A DNA stretch of 5,150 bases from a bacterium. Its GTDB lineage: Bacteria; Bacillota_I; Bacilli_A; RF39; UBA660. Under the pieces are notes generated by a model. That model was not told the DNA's origin, did not search any database, and was given only the letters and a program-made list of their open reading frames with translations. Made by a program: the position numbers and the translations under genes. This document shows positions 1 through 4,611 of the stretch, in pieces; within the stretch, counting starts at the first letter, position 1; each line of letters opens with the position of its first letter. The DNA lies in contig JAQXIG010000057.1 of the NCBI GenBank assembly GCA_029007685.1, positions 1-5,150 of the forward strand. The letters are read 5' to 3'.

Positions 1-67
1 AATATTTTTTTAAGAAATTATTAAAACTTTCTTCTAATATTTGATTAAAATGTGATATTATATTCAT
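1..67 (-). CDS. N-terminal fragment of an unrecognised protein, cut by the window edge
   Basis: Only the first 22 codons are visible, reading leftward from an ATG at 67-65. The peptide begins MNIISHFNQILEESF and ends with a lysine-rich stretch at the edge. It looks like the start of a soluble, probably helical protein, with no signal peptide. The start is well supported: GGAGGT (complement of 75-80) lies 7 bases upstream, and a TATAAT box preceded by TG lies further up. The gene is divergent from the 228-626 gene. I cannot assign a family from 22 residues. A mobile-element protein is possible because a transposase occurs elsewhere in the window, but this is only a guess. Confidence 0.6.
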   Translation of the reverse strand, partial: MNIISHFNQILEESFNNFLKKY

Positions 68-74
68 AGGAAAA

Positions 75-80
75 ACCTCC
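75..80 (-). promoter_or_regulatory. Ribosome binding site of the left-edge gene
   Basis: The minus strand reads GGAGGT, a full match to the Bacilli Shine-Dalgarno core, 7 bases before the ATG at 67. It fixes the start of a gene otherwise represented by only 22 codons. Confidence 0.7.
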
Positions 81-103
81 GTTATTTTATGTTTATCAAA
101 TTT

Positions 104-112
104 ATTATAACA
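104..112 (-). promoter_or_regulatory. Extended -10 promoter for the left-edge gene
   Basis: The minus strand reads TGTTATAAT, a perfect -10 box with the extended TG motif. No convincing -35 box is visible at 16-18 bases, which is common for extended -10 promoters. The predicted transcript start is near 97, giving a leader of about 30 bases ahead of the ATG at 67. Confidence 0.55.
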
Positions 113-174
113 AAGGTTTTTCTTTTTTTATGTCTTACCCCAAATAATTTTACACTATCGTAACTAAAAAAGAA

Positions 175-203
175 TTTACATTATAAAAGCTATATGCTAT
201 AAT
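175..203 (+). promoter_or_regulatory. Sigma-A-type promoter for the Q/P-rich membrane protein
   Basis: A -35 box TTTACA (175-180), exactly 17 bases of spacer, and a perfect -10 box TATAAT (198-203) preceded by TGC (extended -10). The transcript should begin near 210, followed by AGGAGG at 215-220 and ATG at 228. This is one of the strongest promoters in the window and suggests sizeable constitutive expression. Confidence 0.8.
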
Positions 204-227
204 GGACACATAATAGGAGGGAAGAAA

Positions 228-626
228 ATGCAAGGTTCAGAACAACAAAATGTAAACAATGGAGGTTTTCAACAACCAGTTCAACCACAAGTACAACCTC
301 AACAACCCGTACAACCTCAGCAAAATATATACGGAGGAAATTACGAAAATCAAAACAAGAAAAAGAAAAAAAGTACAATTAGAAGAGTCTTTAACGTTAT
401 TTATTATATACTGTTCACTATAATTGTTTTGGAAGCAATAATCGGTATTATTAACATGAAAAGACTAAATGATGGACAAGAACCAATTTTATACATCAAC
501 AGTAAAAAAGAAGAAACAACCAACAAGGTGACAACTTCGTATAATCTAGGACTATATAAAATCATCAAAACAGATACAGAGAAAGACACTAGAATTGTCC
601 TAAAACCATTCTTTATAAAAGATTAG
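228..626 (+). CDS. Small single-pass membrane protein with Gln/Pro-rich N-terminal tail
   Basis: A 132-residue protein with three visible parts. Residues 1-43 are a low-complexity tail rich in Gln, Asn, Pro and Gly, with repeats of the type QPVQPQ at about 16-32. Residues 44-53 are strongly basic (five lysines, then IRR). Residues 54-76 form one hydrophobic membrane segment. The last 55 residues are a small hydrophilic domain containing EPILYI, YNLGLYKI and KPFF. The basic block before the membrane segment predicts a cytoplasmic N-terminus and an extracellular C-terminus (positive-inside rule). The start is fixed by AGGAGG 7 bases upstream and a strong promoter. It is monocistronic: its own promoter, stop TAG, then a terminator. 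I believe similar uncharacterised proteins occur in gut Bacilli, but I know no function. A tail that recruits a partner to the membrane would fit, which is inference only. Confidence 0.85.
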   Translation: MQGSEQQNVNNGGFQQPVQPQVQPQQPVQPQQNIYGGNYENQNKKKKKSTIRRVFNVIYYILFTIIVLEAIIGIINMKRLNDGQEPILYINSKKEETTNKVTTSYNLGLYKIIKTDTEKDTRIVLKPFFIKD

Positions 627-628
627 AG

Positions 629-665
629 AAACGATTGGCAAATGTTGCTTTGTCAATCGTTTTTT
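629..665 (+). terminator. Rho-independent terminator after the Q/P-rich membrane protein
   Basis: AAACGATTG (629-637) pairs perfectly with CAATCGTTT (654-662). A G-T wobble and four more pairs (CAAA with TTTG) continue inward to a six-base loop at 643-648. A run of T follows at 660-665. The hairpin begins 2 bases after the stop codon, so transcription of the preceding gene should end here. Confidence 0.85.
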
Positions 666-688
666 CAAGCATCAATCATCAAAAAAGA

Positions 689-717
689 TAGCTTTTTATA
701 AATTGATATGCTACAGT
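689..717 (+). promoter_or_regulatory. Possible weak promoter before the amber-interrupted frame
   Basis: TAGCTT (689-694), a 17-base spacer, and TACAGT (712-717) preceded by TGC at 709-711. The -10 box matches TATAAT at four of six positions and has the extended TG. Transcription would begin near 724, almost on the first ATG (725). The terminator at 629-665 means this frame needs its own promoter, but the match is weak. Confidence 0.3.
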
Positions 718-724
718 AAGAAAA

Positions 725-787
725 ATGTTGATGATCCAAATGAAAATAGAATTTGATTTTAATAAAACACTATTAAATAAGTAGGAA
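725..787 (+). other. In-frame 5' extension of the 788-1402 frame, closed by TAG at 782-784
   Basis: ATG codons at 725, 731 and 740 are all in the frame of the downstream gene. From 740 the frame reads MKIEFDFNKTLLNK, then TAG (782-784), Glu, and the ATG at 788. The composition resembles a normal protein start. If the TAG were a sense codon, such as the one-base-different TAT or TAC for tyrosine, the two parts would join without a shift. None of these ATGs has a strong Shine-Dalgarno site. Either this is the true N-terminus of a gene carrying a nonsense mutation, or it is non-coding leader that happens to be open. Confidence 0.4.
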
Positions 788-1402
788 ATGATCTTTGGTC
801 ATTCGTACTCAGAATGGAACACTCATCAAAAACACGAATTTTTAACAGCGTTAGTAAAAACACAAATATCACAATTAGATACTTATGTAGATTCATTGAC
901 CATAATCAATCCATTCGAACAAAGAATAGAAGAACTAAAGAAAATAGATGTTGAAATAGTATATCGAGGGGATTTTATATATCCAAACAGCAATATAGCT
1001 GCTCATGATGTCATCATGTGCAACCAAAAAACAGGAATGCTTTACTATACAACCTCATTTCAAGAAACAATGAAAATCAGCCCATCAACCGAGGCAAAGA
1101 ATAGTTATTTATATTTCCAACAAGCGAATCAAACAGACCCAATTCCAAAAGAAGTGGAACAAATATTAAAACGTGACTCAACAATCCATTTTGCAGATGG
1201 TTCTAAATATCACTTGTTTAGTAATATTCAACCTAAGGAAATTTTACTACTTTTAAATTATTGTAAAGGTAAAGTTCCTTGGATCACCCATGAATATCTA
1301 AGCATCGTAAACGAAGGGGATTGTTTTAATCCTAGCGGTGAATTCAAAGGATTAATCTATCAAGAAAAATTGCTGCACTACCAGAATTTATTCAAACCAT
1401 GA
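788..1402 (+). CDS. Unrecognised 204-residue protein, possibly the 3' part of an amber-interrupted gene
   Basis: An uninterrupted frame of 204 codons ending in TGA (1400-1402), with codon use like its neighbours, so it has been under coding selection. The product is soluble, with no signal peptide or membrane segment. Visible stretches include an early HSYSEWNTHQKHEF and aromatic-rich segments (GMLYYTTSF, NSYLYFQQ). Towards the end come KGKVPWITHEYLS and GDCFNPSGEFKGLIYQEKL. I recognise no domain or catalytic motif. The start is doubtful: AGGA (783-786) lies only one base before the ATG at 788, too close for efficient initiation, and there is no other Met before residue 76. The frame stays open upstream through a single TAG to ATGs at 725-740. 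It could be a full gene with a poor start, a pseudogene with one nonsense mutation, or a readthrough gene. Downstream lies a two-way hairpin (1449-1476). Confidence 0.6.
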   Translation: MIFGHSYSEWNTHQKHEFLTALVKTQISQLDTYVDSLTIINPFEQRIEELKKIDVEIVYRGDFIYPNSNIAAHDVIMCNQKTGMLYYTTSFQETMKISPSTEAKNSYLYFQQANQTDPIPKEVEQILKRDSTIHFADGSKYHLFSNIQPKEILLLLNYCKGKVPWITHEYLSIVNEGDCFNPSGEFKGLIYQEKLLHYQNLFKP

Positions 1403-1448
1403 TAGGGTCAACCCCCTAAAAACAATAAAACTCAAATCCAAAACATAA

Positions 1449-1476
1449 AAAAGTACATGCCAAATCATGTGCTTTT
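1449..1476. terminator. Hairpin terminator, stronger on the minus strand
   Basis: AAAAGTACATG (1449-1459) pairs with CATGTGCTTTT (1466-1476) across a six-base loop; one of the 11 pairs is a T-G wobble. On the minus strand the stem runs straight into TTTTTT (complement of 1447-1452), a proper terminator. On the plus strand the trailing T run is only four bases before ACTA, so it may work less well for the 788-1402 gene. Confidence 0.6.
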
Positions 1477-1486
1477 ACTATAAAAT

Positions 1487-1551
1487 AAAAAGAATGACTA
1501 GTGTAACTATAATACACAAAGTCATTTACTAAAACCTAATTCATTCTTTTT
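1487..1551. repeat. Nested, mutually exclusive inverted repeats
   Basis: AAAAAGAATGA (1487-1497) is perfectly complementary to TCATTCTTTTT (1541-1551). The overlapping AATGACT (1493-1499) is also perfectly complementary to AGTCATT (1520-1526), with an inner GTGT/ACAC pair (1501-1504, 1514-1517). Because the two left arms share AATGA, an RNA can form only one of the two outer stems at a time. This resembles alternative-structure regulators or a degraded small transposable element. Its role is unknown. Confidence 0.55.
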
Positions 1552-1705
1552 TACTAAAGTCGTCTTTTTTCGCAATGACACATTATACTAGCGACCTCAA
1601 AAAATTAAAAATCTTGTATATAATATTATTTCTTATGTTTAATAGATTTTACATCAAATTTTATGTGACTGCTTTAAATAACTAAAAAACTTGAATAAAG
1701 AAATA

Positions 1706-1798
1706 TTACATAAAATAAATCACAATACTTGCAGCAAAAGATCCTATCATCAATAAAACTAAAAAAAACGCTATTATTTTTGTCATCTTTTTATTCAT
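1706..1798 (-). CDS. 30-residue single-pass membrane miniprotein
   Basis: The frame starts at an ATG (1798-1796) and ends at TAA (1708-1706). The peptide starts MNKKMTKIIAFFLVLLMIG and ends in more hydrophobic residues: a short Lys-rich N-terminus, then one membrane helix over residues 8-29. I prefer this start to the open codons further upstream for three reasons. GAGGTG lies 6 bases before it. A near-perfect promoter (TTTACT, 17 bases, TATAAT at 1846-1818) lies just ahead. That promoter would place a longer product's N-terminus upstream of its own transcript. The size and shape recall small Firmicutes membrane proteins such as the DUF4044 group, but I cannot confirm membership. The gene is divergent from spoIIM. 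It probably inserts in the membrane with its N-terminus inside and may modulate a larger membrane protein, which is inference. Confidence 0.7.
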   Translation of the reverse strand: MNKKMTKIIAFFLVLLMIGSFAASIVIYFM

Positions 1799-1817
1799 AT
1801 CAAACACCTCACTAAAT

Positions 1818-1846
1818 ATTATAATAAAAAAATAGTAAAAAGTAAA
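1818..1846 (-). promoter_or_regulatory. Sigma-A-type promoter for the 30-residue miniprotein
   Basis: On the minus strand: -35 box TTTACT (1846-1841), 17-base spacer, -10 box TATAAT (1823-1818). The transcript should start near 1811, ahead of GAGGTG and the ATG at 1798. The promoter is strong for such a short gene and is the main support that the gene is real. Confidence 0.75.
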
Positions 1847-1875
1847 ATACTTAGTCTTTTTTTTAATCGTCTTAA

Positions 1876-1892
1876 TATACTTAACTAGGTGA
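1876..1892 (+). promoter_or_regulatory. -10 box and ribosome binding site of spoIIM
   Basis: TATACT (1876-1881) resembles a -10 box, followed after 5 bases by AGGTGA (1887-1892) and after 4 more by the ATG at 1897. No good -35 box is visible at 17 bases (AGTCTT at 1853-1858). In spore formers spoIIM is expected in the mother cell under a sporulation sigma factor, so a sigma-A match here need not be the real promoter. The ribosome site is clear. Confidence 0.45.
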
Positions 1893-1896
1893 TCAT

Positions 1897-2517
1897 ATGA
1901 AAAAAACAATGCTTCTAAAAAAAGACAAGCTTTCTAGCCAAAAACAAAAATATCTCTTTCTAATTACTATCATGATATTAGGTTTTACTTTTAGTTTTAT
2001 TTTTTTTGCATTAATCGCAAAAGAAGATAAGACGATACTGCAAAATGAAATCAATCTATTTTTTCAAAATGTTAAAACCAATCAATTAAATACTACGAAT
2101 TCTTTAATCAATAGTTTATCATCTAATTTACTATCGATATCTCTCGTTTGGTTATTAGGAATTTCTATTATTGGATTACCCTTTATAATCTTTTTTCTAT
2201 TTTTCAAATCCTTCATACTTGGTTTTTCTATAATATCAATCCTCGCAAATTATGGACTAAAAGGCATTCTATTAATAATTCCTTATCTTTTTCCTCACCA
2301 AATCATTTATTTAATAATATGGTTATTACTTAGTTTCTACGCTAGCTCATTCTCCATCAAACTTTTTAAAATACTGTTTTTAAAGAAAAATCTAAATCTA
2401 CAAGAACACTTTATAAAATATTTAAAAATTGCTAGTTTATGCTTAGTAACAAGTATCATCTGTTCCTTATTTGAAGTATATATTAGCCCAAAACTAATAA
2501 GTTTATTTATTTTTTAA
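1897..2517 (+). CDS. spoIIM: Stage II sporulation protein M (SpoIIM family)
   Basis: A 206-residue polytopic membrane protein, close to the roughly 215 residues I recall for B. subtilis SpoIIM. The diagnostic stretch is LGISIIGLPF at residues 87-96, followed by KSFILGF (104-110), FPHQ (132-135, where B. subtilis has a similar FPQN) and a C-terminal LFEVYISP (191-198). Hydrophobic segments lie near 19-41, 78-103, 105-117, 121-158 and 175-195, with a hydrophilic extracytoplasmic loop at about 42-77. In known systems SpoIIM anchors SpoIIP and SpoIID, which degrade septal peptidoglycan so the mother cell can engulf the forespore. The partner genes are not in this window. The start is fixed by AGGTGA 4 bases upstream. 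The protein has no arginine at all, only lysine. mnmA begins 34 bases downstream without an intervening terminator, so some co-transcription is likely. Related SpoIIM-family proteins exist in non-spore formers, so sporulation itself is inferred. Confidence 0.88.
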   Translation: MKKTMLLKKDKLSSQKQKYLFLITIMILGFTFSFIFFALIAKEDKTILQNEINLFFQNVKTNQLNTTNSLINSLSSNLLSISLVWLLGISIIGLPFIIFFLFFKSFILGFSIISILANYGLKGILLIIPYLFPHQIIYLIIWLLLSFYASSFSIKLFKILFLKKNLNLQEHFIKYLKIASLCLVTSIICSLFEVYISPKLISLFIF

Positions 2518-2528
2518 CAAATCTGCGT

Positions 2529-2546
2529 TATAATAACATCAGGTGA
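2529..2546 (+). promoter_or_regulatory. Internal -10 box and ribosome binding site deciding the mnmA start
   Basis: A perfect TATAAT (2529-2534) sits in the 34-base gap after spoIIM, with only a weak -35 (TTTATT, 2506-2511, 17-base spacer) inside the spoIIM end. AGGTGA (2541-2546) follows, 5 bases before ATG 2552. The GTG at 2543 lies within this AGGTGA, so the ATG at 2552 is the more likely start. An own promoter would let this housekeeping gene be expressed outside sporulation. Confidence 0.5.
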
Positions 2547-2551
2547 AAAGT

Positions 2552-3658
2552 ATGAAAAAAGTAGTGATTGGAATGAGTGGAGGAGTAGATAGTAGTGTAG
2601 CTGCTATCTTATTAAAACAACAAGGTTACGAAGTAATTGGTTTATTTATGAGAAACTGGGACACTTCTATTAATGGAGATGTATTAGGTAATCCCAATCT
2701 AAATGATCCAATATGTCCACAAGAACAAGATTATAACGATGCCTTAACCGTATGTAATAAATTAGGAATTCCCCTCCACCGAATTGACTTTGTAAAAGAA
2801 TATTGGGATTATGTATTCACATATTTCTTAGACGAATTGAAACAAGGAAGAACCCCAAATCCAGACATCATGTGTAATAAATACATTAAATTTGATTATT
2901 TTATCCAAGCAGCCAAAAAGTTAGGAGCCGATTATATCGCCACTGGCCATTATGCAAGAATAAAGGACGGAAAATTATTACGCGCCATAGATCAGAATAA
3001 AGATCAATCATATTTCTTATCCCAACTTTCTAGCCAACAACTAGAAAATGTTTTATTTCCAATTGGAAATTTAGAAAAAAAAGTAGTAAGAAAAATAGCA
3101 GAGAGCTACAATCTGATTACCGCCAATAAAAAAGATTCTACTGGCATTTGTTTTATCGGGGAAAGAAATTTCAAAAACTTCTTAAAGAATTATCTTCCTA
3201 GCCAAGCTGGAAAAATCATAAATATTGAAACTAACGAAGAACTAGGAACCCATACCGGATTAATGTATTATACCTTAGGCCAAAGAAAAGGGTTAGACAT
3301 AGGAGGTACAAAAGAACGTTTATTCGTAGTAGGTAAAAACCTAGAAAAAAACATCTTATATGTCGCAATTGGAGAAGATAACGAATACTTAAAATCAAAT
3401 AGTTGTATCATTCACAATGTCAACTTTAATACAGAAGAAAGACCAAAAGAATGTACTGCAAAATTTCGTTACCGAGGAGAAGATTATAAAGTAACCTTAG
3501 AATATTTAAAAGATAATGAAATAAAAGTAAGTTATCACAACGCAAAAGCAGTAACACCTGGACAAGCATGTGTTTTATATCAAGGGGAGCAATGTCTAGG
3601 AGGAGGAATCATCAAAACAGTGTGTAAAGACAATCAAAAAATATGGTATATATTGTAA
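2552..3658 (+). CDS. mnmA: tRNA-specific 2-thiouridylase MnmA
   Basis: MnmA activates U34 of Lys, Glu and Gln tRNAs with ATP and replaces its 2-oxygen with sulfur delivered as a persulfide, which supports accurate decoding. The 368-residue length is normal. Visible features in order: PP-loop SGGVDSS (9-15) for ATP; NPDIMCNKYIKF with nucleophilic Cys108; TGHYAR (131-136); KDQSYFL (150-156); STGICFIGER with persulfide-forming Cys200; YTLGQRKGL (240-248); and the C-terminal beta-barrel with TPGQACVLY (335-343). Both catalytic cysteines are present, matching Cys102 and Cys199 of E. coli. An insertion after NWD (about 37-57, with LGNP and ICPQEQDY) is longer than in Bacillus and typical of Mollicutes- and Erysipelotrichia-like sequences. 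The start at 2552 is preferred over GTG 2543 because AGGTGA sits 5 bases before it. The cysteine desulfurase partner is not in the window. The gene ends at a hairpin terminator. Confidence 0.97.
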   Translation: MKKVVIGMSGGVDSSVAAILLKQQGYEVIGLFMRNWDTSINGDVLGNPNLNDPICPQEQDYNDALTVCNKLGIPLHRIDFVKEYWDYVFTYFLDELKQGRTPNPDIMCNKYIKFDYFIQAAKKLGADYIATGHYARIKDGKLLRAIDQNKDQSYFLSQLSSQQLENVLFPIGNLEKKVVRKIAESYNLITANKKDSTGICFIGERNFKNFLKNYLPSQAGKIINIETNEELGTHTGLMYYTLGQRKGLDIGGTKERLFVVGKNLEKNILYVAIGEDNEYLKSNSCIIHNVNFNTEERPKECTAKFRYRGEDYKVTLEYLKDNEIKVSYHNAKAVTPGQACVLYQGEQCLGGGIIKTVCKDNQKIWYIL

Positions 3659-3662
3659 AATA

Positions 3663-3690
3663 CAAGTGTAAGTTTACACTTGCTTTTTTT
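3663..3690 (+). terminator. Rho-independent terminator after mnmA
   Basis: CAAGTGTAA (3663-3671) is perfectly complementary to TTACACTTG (3674-3682). In practice this is an 8-pair stem with a four-base AGTT loop. A seven-T run (3684-3690) follows. It starts 4 bases after the mnmA stop codon. Confidence 0.88.
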
Positions 3691-3707
3691 ATCAAACATG
3701 GTAGAAT
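3680..3707 (+). promoter_or_regulatory. Promoter of the HTH gene, overlapping the mnmA terminator
   Basis: TTGCTT (3680-3685) as -35, a 16-base spacer, and TAGAAT (3702-3707) as -10 with an extended TG at 3699-3700. The -35 box uses the last bases of the terminator stem and the start of its T run. Transcription would start near 3714, at the AGGTGA ribosome site (3714-3719). Confidence 0.6.
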
Positions 3708-3724
3708 TATATTAGGTGATGAAC

Positions 3725-4492
3725 ATGAAAAAATTAAATAAATTATTAGCAGAATTAGGAGTATCAAAAGTACGTTTAGCCAAATATTTAGGTGTGTCTC
3801 GTCAAATGCTTTATAATTATTTAGCACAAGAAAATATTAATGAATGGCCAAAGGAAAAAGCAATGAAATTATTTTGCCTATTAGGAATTACCACTGCTGA
3901 AGAATTGGATTCCATCAACCTAGATGGAGAATATATCATTCAAGTAGAAAACAGATTAAATGATGGAGTAAAAGAGAAAGGGATCAAAGAAGTACTCACT
4001 GATCTAAAAGGATTCAACAAAAAAGAACAAGAAATTTTATCTGATATTATTAATTTATTAAAAGAACAATTAAGCGATGACAAAACCAAAGACACCTACA
4101 ATAGCTATCGTTACTTATATCATTTTCTACAGTCGCTAGAAACCAATAAAGAATTAAAATACATCTTAGCCTACATGTCAAAATCAATGGGATTCATTGA
4201 TCATGCAGAATATGTGTTTAATGAAAATCAACAATTTACTTTTGAGAGCATTCTATTCTCAGCTATGACTTTATACTCTAATGGAGGAGCATCTCGTAGC
4301 AAGATCGCTGAAACTCATAAGCGTTTTGTACAAGAAATAGAACATAAAAAAGAGGAAAGATTAAGTCGAACCCAAGAATTAAATACCGCTAAAGTACAAG
4401 CTTTAAAAGAATTAGGATATACGGAAATCAATAATGAAAATGCAAAAGAAGTATTAGAAAAAATCGCCGAAATTCAATCCAGAAAAGTATAA
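3725..4492 (+). CDS. XRE-type helix-turn-helix protein with a helical C-terminal domain
   Basis: A 255-residue protein. Residues 2-60 form a Cro/CI (XRE)-type DNA-binding domain, with the helix-turn-helix at about 16-35 (RLAKYLGVSRQMLYNYLAQ). The rest is predicted helical. Residues 90-120 may pack as a dimerisation segment. A middle section (125-190) is aromatic-rich and includes YMSKSMGFIDHAEYVF, and the end is highly charged and coiled-coil-like (195-255). There is no membrane segment, peptidase motif or known ligand-binding motif. The start at 3725 is chosen over GTG 3716 and ATG 3719 because these overlap the AGGTGA ribosome site (3714-3719), which lies 5 bases before 3725. The gene is monocistronic: its own promoter, then a terminator near 4577. 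It probably acts as a DNA-binding transcriptional regulator. The DNA-binding domain is confident; the target and C-terminal function are unknown. Codon use matches mnmA, so it looks resident rather than recently acquired. Confidence 0.85.
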   Translation: MKKLNKLLAELGVSKVRLAKYLGVSRQMLYNYLAQENINEWPKEKAMKLFCLLGITTAEELDSINLDGEYIIQVENRLNDGVKEKGIKEVLTDLKGFNKKEQEILSDIINLLKEQLSDDKTKDTYNSYRYLYHFLQSLETNKELKYILAYMSKSMGFIDHAEYVFNENQQFTFESILFSAMTLYSNGGASRSKIAETHKRFVQEIEHKKEERLSRTQELNTAKVQALKELGYTEINNENAKEVLEKIAEIQSRKV

Positions 4493-4576
4493 AAAGGAAC
4501 ACATCTGGAAAAAGAGCAGTTCTTCTCTAATTCCTGTCAATAATTTAGGAAAATGTCTTAAAATTTTTAAAACATT

Positions 4577-4599
4577 AACGGGAAAATATTCTCGTTTTT
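4577..4599 (+). terminator. Likely rho-independent terminator of the HTH gene
   Basis: AACGGGAA (4577-4584) pairs with TTCTCGTT (4589-4596) with one G-T wobble and an AATA loop, followed by a T run to 4599. It lies 85 bases after the HTH stop. The AT palindrome immediately upstream (4552-4576) may add to the structure. Confidence 0.6.
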
Positions 4600-4611
4600 G
4601 TTTGCCATTTT

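Larger units (their letters stand above)
1403..1705. other. Palindrome-rich region without a protein-coding gene
   Basis: About 300 bases with no credible coding frame. It contains the short palindrome GGGTCAACCC (1405-1414), a hairpin terminator at 1449-1476 and a nested set of inverted repeats at 1487-1551. There is also a 9-base direct repeat TTTACTAAA (1525-1533 and 1550-1558) and a minus-strand TATAAT (1587-1582). Beyond about 1610 I see only AT-rich sequence. The region separates convergent genes (788-1402 plus, 1706-1798 minus), where terminators are expected, but it has more structure than two terminators need. Confidence 0.5.

Noticed and set aside
190..589. Minus-strand open frames opposite the Q/P-rich membrane protein
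   Set aside because: They are antisense shadows of a well-supported gene. Their Val/Leu/Phe-rich composition is the complement of Gln/Asn/Lys codons, and no ribosome site is seen.
1799..1909. Longer N-terminus for the minus-strand miniprotein starting at 1909
   Set aside because: The extra codons cover the promoter of the miniprotein itself and antisense to the spoIIM start, and no Shine-Dalgarno site precedes that Met. The ATG at 1798 has both promoter and ribosome site.
2148..2333. Plus-strand 61-codon frame inside spoIIM
   Set aside because: It lies entirely within spoIIM in another frame, has no ribosome site, and is explained by the AT-rich membrane-protein coding sequence.
2543..2551. 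GTG at 2543 as the mnmA start
   Set aside because: The GTG is part of the AGGTGA ribosome site for ATG 2552, and MnmA proteins normally begin a few residues before the PP-loop, as the 2552 start does.
3612..3827. Minus-strand 71-codon frame across the mnmA end and HTH start
   Set aside because: It runs antisense through the mnmA terminator and the HTH promoter and has no ribosome site.
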